Positions 1 through 8,800 are shown, counted from the first letter of the stretch. The stretch: DNA of 12,303 bases from Candidatus Cloacimonas sp. SDB (GCA_001412425.1 LKUH01000160.1:1-12303), one strand, 5' to 3'. Numbers and translations: made by a program. Notes: generated by a model not told the origin, from the letters alone.

Positions 1-21
1 AATTTTAAGATTGAGGAAAAA

Positions 22-1056
22 ATGAAGAATATATTAGCCTGCTTTATTCTGATAATACTTTTAATAGGCTGTTCCTCGGAAAACAATGAACAGTCCGCCG
101 GTAAAAGAGTCTCCAGTAAACCAATGTCCTGGGGTCACAAACAGTCAATTTACGTATTTGCCGATGATGATATCTGGAGATATGCGGAAACACCTTTAAG
201 GGAAAGCCTGGAAAGATTTATTTTTACAACTCAGAATGAGAAATATTTTGAAATAGAGAGGATTGATTTTGCCAGACTGGAACAATTTTATAAATTCAAT
301 AACCTTGTATTTTTCTGTGATATTTCCTCAGAAGGAGAAGTGTCAAATTATGTAAAAGGTATCATGGGTGAAAAAATAATGGCAGAAGTTGTTGAAAACA
401 ACGTAGGAATCTATCCTCAAAACAACCTCTGGGTCAACGATCAATTTGTGATATTCATGCTGGGCGACAATGAGGAAAATCTTCTTAAACTAAACATTCT
501 GCAGTCTGAGAGAATTTTTAATTTATTTAAAGATAAACTCTTTAAGAGAGTGGAGGAACAGTTGTATAAATTTGAAGTATATTCTCCTGCTACTTTTGCT
601 GGTTACCCCTGGCAGATCAAAATTCCAAAATACTATCTATTATTTAAAGAGGACCGTGCTAATAATTTTATCTCATTTCTGGCAAGAAGTAGAGATAAGG
701 CAGACAGATATGTTGCAGTTTATTATGAAAAAATTGACAAAGAACTATTTACCAGAGAATGGTTGAAGGAAAAAAGAGCTGCTCTGGTCTGGAATTATTA
801 TGATGAAGATGAATTCAAAGATAAAGACATAAGAATAGAAAATTATCAGAAAGGAGACCATAAGGGGTGGAAATTATCAGGTCGCTGGCAAAATATGAAA
901 CATCTGATTGGTGGTGCTTTCCAATCTTTTTCCTTTTATGATGATTCAAGCGGTAATGCTTACATTATTGATAATTCAGTTTATTTTCCGGAAGGTTATA
1001 AATTGAATTCTTTAATTGAATTGGAAATAATCAGCAATAGTTTAGTTATTGAATAG
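22..1056 (+). CDS. DUF4837-family lipoprotein
   Basis: This 344-residue exported protein has a lipoprotein signal: a charged start (MKN), a hydrophobic core, and a lipobox LIGC placing the modified cysteine at residue 17. It is therefore expected to be membrane-anchored, on the inner or outer membrane. The mature part resembles DUF4837, a Bacteroidetes/FCB lipoprotein family of similar length and unknown function. The resemblance is clearest near the C-terminus (GGAFQSFSFYDD, then a hydrophobic strand and YFPEGYKLNSLIELE) and near residue 45 (VFADDDIWRYAETPL). The ATG is preceded by GAGG at 13-16, which supports this start. The next gene, an outer-membrane barrel, begins 13 bp after the stop, so the two are probably cotranscribed and may work together in the envelope. 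The family call is from memory of the pattern, not a search; no enzymatic motif is visible. Confidence 0.78.
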   Translation: MKNILACFILIILLIGCSSENNEQSAGKRVSSKPMSWGHKQSIYVFADDDIWRYAETPLRESLERFIFTTQNEKYFEIERIDFARLEQFYKFNNLVFFCDISSEGEVSNYVKGIMGEKIMAEVVENNVGIYPQNNLWVNDQFVIFMLGDNEENLLKLNILQSERIFNLFKDKLFKRVEEQLYKFEVYSPATFAGYPWQIKIPKYYLLFKEDRANNFISFLARSRDKADRYVAVYYEKIDKELFTREWLKEKRAALVWNYYDEDEFKDKDIRIENYQKGDHKGWKLSGRWQNMKHLIGGAFQSFSFYDDSSGNAYIIDNSVYFPEGYKLNSLIELEIISNSLVIE

Positions 1057-1069
1057 TTCAGGAGAAATT

Positions 1070-1831
1070 ATGAAAAATATATTAGCGTTCTTTGTATTTA
1101 TAATTCTGGCGGGAGTTCTTTTCGGTTATGAAATGAACACCCTCATAGATTCACCCACAGCAGGAATTCTGCAGAGAGGTGAAGCTGAGATTTCAGCAAA
1201 ACTATATAAAAGGAACGGTCTGATACTTGGCACTCAGATCGGTTTATTTCCCAGATTTATGTTCGGGGTAAATTACGGTGCGGAAAATATTGTTGGAAAC
1301 CAGCGTCCTGAATGGCATGACAGGGTAGAGTTCAGTGCAAAATTCAGAATACTTGATGAGACAAACTCATTACCTGCAATTGCCCTGGGATATGACTCTC
1401 AGGGACATGGAAATTATCATTCTGACGCTGAGCGTTATGATATTAAATCTAAGGGATTTTACGGCGTTATGAGTAAGAATTATTATTTTCTGGGCAATTT
1501 GGGGTTTCATCTGGGGGCAAATTACAGTCTGGAAAGAAACGATAATGATGAAGATTTAAACATTTATGCTGGTTTTGACAAATCTCTCGGGGATGCGGTC
1601 GTTTTTCTCTGTGAATACGATCTGGCCTGGAATGACAATGAGGACTGGGAAAATAATACATTAGATGAAACAGTGAAAGGAATGGGATATGGCTATCTCA
1701 ATGCTTCTCTGGATATTTACTTCACGGAATACCTGATTTTAAAAATCTCTCTTTATGATCTGCTGGAAAATCGACAGGACACTGAAGGTAGTGATAGAAC
1801 CTTAAGTCTACTGTATTATATGACATTTTAA
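1070..1831 (+). CDS. Outer-membrane beta-barrel protein (YjbH-like repeat type)
   Basis: The reading frame can be extended to a TTG at 1049, but the ATG at 1070 is preferred. It has GGAG at 1061-1064 at normal spacing, and it places a clean signal peptide (MKNILAFF... to about residue 19, before YEMNT) at the N-terminus. The 253-residue product then alternates short amphipathic strands with turns and ends in an aromatic residue (LLYYMTF), the usual C-terminal signal of Bam-assembled outer-membrane barrels. The opening of the mature part (DSPTAGILQRGEAEIS, then GLFPRFMFGVNYG) is like the YjbH-type barrel proteins seen in many FCB genomes. The role is unknown: porin-like or polysaccharide-export associated are both possible. 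It follows the DUF4837 lipoprotein by 13 bp, which suggests a lipoprotein/barrel pair. Confidence 0.75.
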   Translation: MKNILAFFVFIILAGVLFGYEMNTLIDSPTAGILQRGEAEISAKLYKRNGLILGTQIGLFPRFMFGVNYGAENIVGNQRPEWHDRVEFSAKFRILDETNSLPAIALGYDSQGHGNYHSDAERYDIKSKGFYGVMSKNYYFLGNLGFHLGANYSLERNDNDEDLNIYAGFDKSLGDAVVFLCEYDLAWNDNEDWENNTLDETVKGMGYGYLNASLDIYFTEYLILKISLYDLLENRQDTEGSDRTLSLLYYMTF

Positions 1832-1952
1832 AAATAAATGAAACAACCATTTAGCGGAGTATTGAAGGATGAAACGAGGATAATCACTTGATACTTCGAT
1901 ACGTCTCCGGCAGCTGCCGGATCTTACTCAGTGTGACAGGATGTAAAATCAT
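1832..1952 (+). other. Intergenic gap with GC-rich palindromic element
   Basis: This 121-bp gap separates the barrel gene from the TPR gene. A stretch at about 1884-1940 is richer in G+C than its surroundings. It centres on a perfect 16-bp palindrome (TCCGGCAGCTGCCGGA, 1906-1921). Flanking arms TCACTTGA (1884-1891) and TCAGTGTGA (1927-1935) can pair with one bulge and one wobble. It looks like a dispersed intergenic repeat of REP type, or an mRNA processing or stability hairpin. There is no T-run after the palindrome, so a standard intrinsic terminator is unlikely. The AGG at 1938-1940 may act as a distant ribosome binding site for the next gene. Confidence 0.6.
1906..1921. repeat. Perfect 16-bp palindrome
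   Basis: TCCGGCAGCTGCCGGA reads identically on both strands. It is the core of a larger imperfect stem-loop in an AT-rich genome. Whether it recurs elsewhere cannot be seen from this window; a second copy is not present here. Confidence 0.7.
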
Positions 1953-3863
1953 ATGAAAAAAAATCTTATTGCAGTAATCAGCCTAATTCTGTTCGCCAGC
2001 TACTGCTATTCCAGTAAAATAGAAACCGAATCCCCTGAGGATCCTCTGCAATATGAAGCTTTTTATTATTATTCCATGGCTGAAACCGCACTGCAGTTAA
2101 GAGATCTTAAATCTGCCGAAAGTCTGCTGAAAAAAGCTGAATCTTTTGCTCCGCAAGAGATTGAGATCAAAGCAAGACTGCTGGAAGTTTTGGCAGCACA
2201 GGCTAAATTTGATCCTGCTTTGCATAACGAAATAATCAATATTGGTGAAAGATGTACTGCTCTGGATAATTGTCCTGTCAAAATATTCATCCTGCTGGCT
2301 GAATCCTACAGTTTTCAGGGAAATTTCGAAAAGGGAGACCAATATTTAAAAAAAGCACTCGATCAAGATCCTTCCATGAACCTGTATTTATCTTACTATC
2401 TTTTTAGAAAGAATCAGCTTAATGATGATGACCTGTCCTACCTGCAAAAAGCTCTGGAAGAAGACTGGACAGATCTTAATACGGTATTAATGATCTCAGA
2501 AATCTACTCTTCCTGCGACCCGGAAAAAACCCTGGAAATACTGGAACAGGCTTACTCAATCTGGGGTGAGGAAAGAGTCCTTCGTTCAATTTTAACAATC
2601 TATGAGCAAAGGGGAGACACAACAAGCATTACAGAGAAAATTCAGCAACATATCGATGCTCAGAATGAAACTTCAGATTTTTTAAAAAGCTATTTGATCA
2701 ATCTTTACTTTCTTTCTCATAATTATAGAGCAATTGTTGAAAACAAAAATATCTGTCTGGAATTGGATAAAGACCCAACTTTACGATATCTTTTCTTTTC
2801 AGCTCTTACGCTTGAAGAAGATGGTCTGGCCCTTGAAACTGCTGCAATAATTGTCGAAAAAAACGATCTGCCTAAAGAAGTTGAACCACTATTCCACGCC
2901 TATTACGGTTATGTCCTTTTCAACAATTCGAAATACAGCGAGGCTGCAGAAAATTTTCTTTTTGCTTCCGATATTAATCTGATTTTGGACATAATTACTG
3001 ATTACGATATGATGAAATCTGCTGGTGAAAAGGAATTGGATATCTTTGTTTCAGCTTTATTGGAAACTGCTGATCAGCTTGATATGGCACATTTTCTGGC
3101 GGGCTATATGTACGGACTTCTTAATATAACTGCTAAAAGTGAAGAATACATAAACCGGGTATCCTTAAATTATTTACAGGAAAAAGATCTGGTAGAATCT
3201 GCTGCGATAATTTTATTAAATTTAGATGAGGCCAATCTTCCCAAAGCCAAGGATCTCCTTTCGAAAAGAGAAAACCAGGATCCCTCGCTGGAACAAATAC
3301 TCGGTTTTTATTACTACAATACCCTTCAGGATTCCAGTGCCTATGCTTATTTTAAGAAAGAAATGAATAAAAATCCGGAACCTTCCAAAGGATCCATTAT
3401 TGTAACTTCCATTCTGAGTGAGCAATTTTCAGATATTCCCTTTCTGCTTATTGTAATGGATAAAGCTTTAACTCTGTATCCCGATGACCCTGAAATCCTT
3501 AATCTTTTTGGATATACCATCGCTGATCTTCAAATTGAAGAAAAATATTCGGAAGCTGATGAGATTTTAACCAAAGCTGTTGAGCTGGATCCGCAGAATT
3601 CAATGATCTGGGACAGTGCAGCCTGGCTATATTTCAGAATGGAGAAATACGAAGAAGCTCTGGCTGCAATGGAGAAACCTCTTGCGGAAAAAATCAATAA
3701 CAGCGAGATAGCTTATCACCTGGGAGAGATCTATCTTAAGCTTAACAACATCAATCTTGCGCAAAAATACCTTCATCTGGCTGTTGAACTTGACAATGAT
3801 ATCGAATCGGTAAATTTATCCCGAGAGATTCTAAAAAGTTTAAATGATCCCGAGGAGAATTAG
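1953..3863 (+). CDS. Exported tetratricopeptide-repeat (TPR) protein
   Basis: This is a 636-residue protein with an N-terminal signal peptide (KK, then a hydrophobic stretch to about residue 20; the lone Cys18 is preceded by Tyr, so a lipobox is poor). Almost all of the rest is alpha-helical repeats. TPR-like helix pairs are recognisable at about 34-67, 110-143, 313-345, 512-547, 551-584 and 586-617. The last three match the consensus best (for example YSEADEILTKAVELDP and YEEALAAME). TPR arrays bind other proteins, so a periplasmic scaffold or assembly role is likely, but no enzymatic domain is visible. The stop TAG is immediately followed by the ATG of the next gene, and the DUF58 gene follows that, so the three genes are almost certainly one transcript. 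TPR proteins are common partners in MoxR/Bat-type operons, which makes this association meaningful. The ribosome binding site is weak (AGG at 1938-1940). Confidence 0.85.
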   Translation: MKKNLIAVISLILFASYCYSSKIETESPEDPLQYEAFYYYSMAETALQLRDLKSAESLLKKAESFAPQEIEIKARLLEVLAAQAKFDPALHNEIINIGERCTALDNCPVKIFILLAESYSFQGNFEKGDQYLKKALDQDPSMNLYLSYYLFRKNQLNDDDLSYLQKALEEDWTDLNTVLMISEIYSSCDPEKTLEILEQAYSIWGEERVLRSILTIYEQRGDTTSITEKIQQHIDAQNETSDFLKSYLINLYFLSHNYRAIVENKNICLELDKDPTLRYLFFSALTLEEDGLALETAAIIVEKNDLPKEVEPLFHAYYGYVLFNNSKYSEAAENFLFASDINLILDIITDYDMMKSAGEKELDIFVSALLETADQLDMAHFLAGYMYGLLNITAKSEEYINRVSLNYLQEKDLVESAAIILLNLDEANLPKAKDLLSKRENQDPSLEQILGFYYYNTLQDSSAYAYFKKEMNKNPEPSKGSIIVTSILSEQFSDIPFLLIVMDKALTLYPDDPEILNLFGYTIADLQIEEKYSEADEILTKAVELDPQNSMIWDSAAWLYFRMEKYEEALAAMEKPLAEKINNSEIAYHLGEIYLKLNNINLAQKYLHLAVELDNDIESVNLSREILKSLNDPEEN

Positions 3864-4064
3864 ATGAAATTTGTCTTTTCAAAATTAAATTCAGCAATAT
3901 TAATAATTGCAATCCTTATTACTATTGTGGCTTACATTATTATGGGAACCGGAGATAAAACTATCTCACCGATTTTACTGATAATTTGTTATGTCATTCT
4001 TTTTCCTTTAGCCATAATGATGGGTGCAAAAAAGAAAAATAGCAAAACTTACCCAACCGAATAA
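3864..4064 (+). CDS. Small two-helix membrane protein
   Basis: This 66-residue protein has two predicted membrane helices, at about residues 11-27 and 35-53, joined by a short loop (GTGDKTIS). A basic tail (KKKNSK) follows, which should be cytoplasmic, making a hairpin with both ends inside. It starts directly after the TPR gene stop, with GAGGAG just upstream (3852-3857). Its own stop overlaps the ATG of the DUF58 gene by one base (TAATG). Such coupling, with no spare bases on either side, shows it is a real gene although short. The second helix vaguely recalls DUF3098-type small membrane proteins (a Ser/Ala-Pro-Ile start followed by a hydrophobic helix), but I cannot assign a family. It may anchor the neighbouring DUF58 or TPR protein at the inner membrane. 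Confidence 0.8.
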   Translation: MKFVFSKLNSAILIIAILITIVAYIIMGTGDKTISPILLIICYVILFPLAIMMGAKKKNSKTYPTE

Positions 4065-4951
4065 TGCACAGCAAGTACCTTACAGAAGAGTTTATCGCAA
4101 AACTCGATAAATTCAACCTTCGTGCCAGACTCATAGTGGAAGGATTCATTGTTGGCCTCCATAAATCTCCTTATCATGGTTTCAGTGTAGAATTTTCCGA
4201 TCATCGCCAGTATAATCCGGGAGATTCAATCGGTAACCTTGACTGGAAAGTATATGCCAAGACTAATCGCTATTATATAAAACGTTATGAAGAGGAAACA
4301 AATTTAAAATCTTACATCCTTATCGATCACAGCAAATCAATGTCCTACACATCAGGAAATCTCACCAAACTGGAATATGCCAAAGCATTTGCATCAGCCC
4401 TTTCCTATCTGATGATCTCTCAACAGGATGCTGTAGGGCTTCTAACCTACTCCGACAGGATTACTAATTATATTCCTCCCCGCTCTATGAGATCTTATTT
4501 AAATGTTATATTTAAAGAACTTTACCAGTTGCAGGCAGAAGACAGAACTCAAACAGCAGATATCCTGCACGCACTGGCAGATAGAATAAAAAAACGCGGA
4601 CTAATAATTCTGATCTCCGACCTGATTGACGAGCCTGAACAGATATTGCAGGGACTGCAGCATTTCAGGCACCAGAAACATGAAGTCATTCTGTTTCATA
4701 TTCAGGATAAAGATGAGATCGACTTTAGTTTTAAAACTGAAACTGAATTTGTTGATTCTGAATCAGGAGAAAAGATCACAGTAAATCCCTGGCAGATAAA
4801 GAACGATTACAAGAAAGCCTACAATGATAATACGCTTTATCTCAAAACAAAATGCCACGAAGCTTTTATCGAGTATAATCCCATTACAACAGATACTCCT
4901 TTTGATGATAATCTTATGCAGTATTTAATTAAAAGATCAAAACTCTTATAA
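4064..4951 (+). CDS. DUF58 domain protein with vWA-like fold
   Basis: This 295-residue soluble protein carries the DUF58 signature across residues 37-80: the HGFSVEFSDHRQYNPGD block, DWKVYAKT at 60-67 and the acidic YEEE at 75-78. A von Willebrand factor A-like domain follows, with a MIDAS-type metal motif D88-x-S90-x-S92 (DHSKS). A downstream T-x-T (162-164) and ISD with D186 at the end of a hydrophobic strand could complete the metal site. DUF58 proteins are usually encoded beside a MoxR AAA+ ATPase, often with vWA and TPR proteins (BatABCDE-like operons), and are thought to act in metal-dependent protein assembly or chaperoning. No MoxR gene is visible on either side here. There is no signal peptide, so it is cytoplasmic. 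Its start overlaps the stop of the small membrane-protein gene, implying translational coupling. Confidence 0.92.
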   Translation: MHSKYLTEEFIAKLDKFNLRARLIVEGFIVGLHKSPYHGFSVEFSDHRQYNPGDSIGNLDWKVYAKTNRYYIKRYEEETNLKSYILIDHSKSMSYTSGNLTKLEYAKAFASALSYLMISQQDAVGLLTYSDRITNYIPPRSMRSYLNVIFKELYQLQAEDRTQTADILHALADRIKKRGLIILISDLIDEPEQILQGLQHFRHQKHEVILFHIQDKDEIDFSFKTETEFVDSESGEKITVNPWQIKNDYKKAYNDNTLYLKTKCHEAFIEYNPITTDTPFDDNLMQYLIKRSKLL

Positions 4952-4978
4952 AACAGAGTATTAAGATTTTTTAAATTG

Positions 4979-5001
4979 CCCATATTTTTTCAAAATAAGG
5001 G
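4979..5001 (+). terminator. Candidate weak terminator hairpin after DUF58 gene
   Basis: CCCATATTTT (4979-4988) pairs with AAAATAAGGG (4992-5001) in 9 of 10 positions, around a 3-base loop. It lies 28 bp after the DUF58 stop. The bases that follow (TAAATTTTATG) are T-rich but interrupted, and most of the stem is A-T, so termination would be inefficient. It may separate the envelope operon from the thioesterase gene. Confidence 0.35.
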
Positions 5002-5034
5002 TAAATTTTATGATTTGTAAAATAGGAATAGCTT

Positions 5035-5538
5035 ATGAAATTTATTATAAGGAAAAAACACCAGAACAGTAAAATGTGCTTCGTCTGTGGTTTGAAAAAT
5101 AATTTCGGTTTAAAAGCGGCATTTTACGAACTGGAAAATGATGAGCTGGCAGCACTTTTCACGCCGGATGAAAGACATCAGGGTTATCCCGGACGTTTAC
5201 ATGGTGGCATTGCCAGCGCAATTCTGGATGAGACAATTGGCAGAGCGATTATGGTTTATAATGATAAAATCTGGGGTGTTACGGTTGACCTGAGCGTCAG
5301 TTTCAGAAAACCTGTTCCCTTAAATGAGGAGTTAACCATAATAAGCAGGATAACTTCAGAAAATAAAAGATTCTTTAAAGGCACTGGCGAACTCGTCCTG
5401 CAAAATGGTGATATTGCTGTTACAGCCTCAGGGAAATATATAAAACTTCCGCTTGATAAAATCGCTGATTTCAATGAAGTCGAACAAGAATGGAAAGTTA
5501 TTCCTGCACAGAATGATCCCGAAGAAATAATTATTTAG
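5035..5538 (+). CDS. PaaI/4HBT-type hotdog-fold acyl-CoA thioesterase
   Basis: This 167-residue protein matches single-domain hotdog thioesterases, which hydrolyse acyl-CoA thioesters in the cytoplasm. The central block is HGG at 56-58 followed by a helix with D65-E66 (ILDETIGRA), which holds the family's usual catalytic acid. The next strands (VTVDLSVSFRKPVPLNEEL, 82-100) form the typical hotdog sheet with the R-K-P-V turn. The N-terminus carries CFVCGLKNNFGL (C15-x-x-C18), a motif of one PaaI-like subgroup. The substrate cannot be predicted. AGGA at 5024-5027, 7 bp from the ATG, supports the start. It ends 9 bp from the stop of the large surface-protein gene on the other strand, so the two are convergent. 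Nothing in its neighbourhood suggests a pathway. Confidence 0.87.
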   Translation: MKFIIRKKHQNSKMCFVCGLKNNFGLKAAFYELENDELAALFTPDERHQGYPGRLHGGIASAILDETIGRAIMVYNDKIWGVTVDLSVSFRKPVPLNEELTIISRITSENKRFFKGTGELVLQNGDIAVTASGKYIKLPLDKIADFNEVEQEWKVIPAQNDPEEIII

Positions 5539-5547
5539 AAAATTTTC

Positions 5548-5829
5548 TTATTTAAGCAATAAGCATTTTTTTATATCAATTTTATTCCCACCCTGATCCA
5601 TGGTATAAAAATAGATACCCGAAGATACATTGGACCCTTCTTCATCTTTACCATTCCAGATAACTGTATGAATTCCCGCCGGAAGTATTTCATTAACCAG
5701 GGTCCTGATTTTCCGGCCCCTTAAATTATAAATCGATATTTCGGTATGACCCGAATTGGGAATGGTATTAAACCTGATCTCTGTCTCGGGATTAAAGGGG
5801 TTGGGATAATTATCCAGCAGCAGGTTCTC
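5548..5829 (-). other. C-terminal T9SS type A sorting domain (protein residues 1203-1295)
   Basis: This part encodes the NYPNPFNPETEIRF entry strand, the ISIYNLRGRKIRTL strand, the AGIHTVIWNGKDEEG turn, SSGIYFY and a basic end (KKCLLLK). That order of strands is standard for Por secretion sorting domains and overlaps the FlgD-Ig profile. In known systems it is recognised by the type IX outer-membrane translocon and then usually cleaved. Confidence 0.88.
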
Positions 5830-8800
5830 TGCCAATATTATATCTTCTTCAGAGTCTGCCGGAGTTGTCTTGGTAATTACATTAGAAAAAGATGGTACTG
5901 ACTCTACTCCATTTGTATGAACGGAGGTAACGGCGTACTGATATTCTCCCGGATTAAGTGCTCCCCAGCTATCGTCAATATAGGTAGTGTCAGTAACGGT
6001 ATTGGTAAGCTGATACCAATAATTCTGATTATTGTGATAAACTTGCAGAAACCGGTAAACAGCATAGGATTCAAAACTTCTTTTATTAAATTTCATCTTA
6101 CGGGTTAAAGTATTAACAACTCCATAATCGTATCCATAAGCCCTGATCATCATATTCCGGGTAAAATTGAATTCACCGATATCAGTCCAGTTTTCTGAAC
6201 CTGAACTCCAGTTTTCAATTGCCAGCTGGGTTTCGGGAACAAACTCCCAGGGCGCACCCACTCCATCATCCAAGCCGATGCCGGTATATAAATTCGGCGT
6301 AATAACCCCTACCAGAAAACCATTGGGAGCAGACACCTGTTCGGGTAGAACATAGATATTCCACTGGTTATCCTGATTTGGCAGATTGCCTGTGATATGC
6401 AGTAGTTCTTCAGAATCGGGAAGACCTGAGTCATCCAGACCCAGAAGGATTAATTTGGCAGTGGAATGTGCCCCATAAGTTGAAGTAAGATACCAATGAA
6501 TTTCCTCTATTACGGCATTATGGTTGTGTACTGCCCCAAACACTGCATTTGCAGGAGTATTGCTAAACCCGATCTGAGTGGCAACAGTACCATCATCATA
6601 ACGGAATTCACTTCCTCCTATTCCAGGTCCGTTCCAGGTTAATTCCACCTCTGTTCCATGAGCATTCTGCACTCCATAAACATTGGAAGGAGGAGTGGTA
6701 AATTCATTGAGGAGAATCACGCCCAGATCAAGATCTGCACTTTCAACTGTTATTTCTTCTGAATAAGATTCGTATTCATCATGGGTAACTTCCAGATCAT
6801 AAGTAAGATTTGCATAAACGCCTGAAAATTCAAATTGCCCGTTAAAATCACTGTAGGTCTGATAATTCTCAAATCCTGAGAGAGTAACTGAAGCTCCTTC
6901 CAGTCCAACCTCGGGAAAATCGCTTCCAGCAACTGAACCGGAAACATTTACTACAGCAAGAGGCGGAAGATAAAAAGTCAGTTCAAGGACTTCATTTTCT
7001 ACTACTTCTCCAGAGATAGTCTGGGGAGTATAACCAAAGGCACTGGCAGTAAATTCATAGTTGCCAACCTGAACATTTCCCAGAAAGAACATACCGAATT
7101 CATCCGTATAGCCGATCTGTTGAGTTTGTTCAATTGTAATTACAGCATTTTCGAGAGGATTTTCCTCGTTATCATATATATAACCTGTAACATCACCCAT
7201 GGCACCCTGATAGAAAGTAAATTTGGTATTGGGAAATTTTTCAAAGGAAAAACCTTCCGGCGGATTATTGGGATCGAGTATCATTACATCATCCCGTTCA
7301 TATCTGGTTCTGTCCATAATGTCGGGGGTTTCGGTTAAATAAAAATAATCGGTAGTACCATAGTTGTTGGTATCCATAGGTCTATGTACCATTATAACCA
7401 GATTATCCCCACTGTAGTAATAGGGTGCAGTAAGATTGATGGTAATTTCATTTTGTCCGGGAGGAAAACTGACATTGCCATTAAAAACCTGGGTAAGTTG
7501 AGATGCCGGGATCCAGCCATCTGCCAGGGTTGCCAGAGTTGTTTCACCCATCCAGACAGAGACCGGTTCATTCTGCAGGTTATTGGAAAAATTGTTGTAA
7601 TAAGTTATGGCGTTGATAAAGCCTGTCAGGTTATTAAGTTCAGAAGACAGATATATCGATTCAGTTAAACTGTTCAGATATTGGAAGCTGACCGGTAATC
7701 TATTATTTTGTTCGGTGCCTTCTCCAACAATAATTTCAAAGATGCCCTGCGGGAAAATTTCAACATTCAGAGTCGGAGTAAGATCATTATTGATATTTTC
7801 ATCACCGATTAATTCAACTTTCCCATACAAAACCGTTGATCCTGAAGGCTCGCTTGCCGGTATATTCCATTGCAGATCAACAGCAGCAATTTCTCCCGGT
7901 TGTAAGGTTTCATTTATTTCTAAAGCAGCAAGCTCGATATTTCCTAATTTATATAGTTTTACTGTATAGGAATTCTGAGGCAGATCACCGACATTTTTCA
8001 CCTGGATTTCATAGATCTCGGAATTGCCGGCATTTACTATGCTTGAACCGCTGATATTATGCCCGGAAAGATCGTTATCATATACAGTCGGTTGCCCGAT
8101 AACGATTATGTCGTCCAGGCAGACACCGTAGCCATAACCGTCAATCCCTTCAAAAGCGATACTGTAAGTAATACTGGGGTTGGGAAGTGTAACATTTCTT
8201 TCTGTCCATTCCGGTGTATTAGCTGTGAAAGATTCGATCAGAGTCCAGGGAGAAGCTGAGGTGTTGCGATAATAAATATTCAGTTCATCCTGATCACCAG
8301 CCCAGACAGTTTGCACGTGCCAGAAATTAAGTGTGCCTATATTTGCAGTTCCCAAGTTAAACTCAGGCGAGATCAGTCTGGTAGTATTTCCGGTTGATGA
8401 GTGTAAAAAAGCAGCATTATATTCGCCGGAATGAGCAGCAGCGGGATTTCCGCTGGCCCCGCCTGTTTGAACAACCCAGTCATTGCTTCCGGTAATATAT
8501 TCCTGAGACCAGCCCGGTGGAATGTTTCCTGATTCAAAATCTTCTACTAAAAGGTATTCTGTACCCTGAGGCAGTATATGGACATCAAAGTTCTCTGTTG
8601 TATTATTATAAATATTTTCATCCGCTTCCAAAAAGACCACCCCATAAATGTAGGTATATGCTTCCTGCTCTTCTGCCGGAATATTCCAGACAATATAGCG
8701 GGTTTCAATCGCACCAGAAACAATCTCATTATTAAAGTCTGCAGAAACTACTTCAATATCTCCTTCCCGGAAAAGGCTGACCTCATATTCGGAAATTGAA

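Noticed and set aside
1049..1069. TTG start extending the barrel gene by 7 codons
   Set aside because: It overlaps the previous gene, has no suitable ribosome binding site, and would put polar residues before the signal peptide. The ATG at 1070 has GGAG at good spacing.
5537..5548. AGAAAATTTTCT as a bidirectional terminator between convergent genes
   Set aside because: It is an all but pure A/T palindrome without loop or GC stem, too weak to act as an intrinsic terminator.
7384..8259. Plus-strand reading frames of 66-120 codons inside the surface-protein gene
   Set aside because: They are antisense to a clearly coding modular protein, lack ribosome binding sites and show no domain-like sequence.
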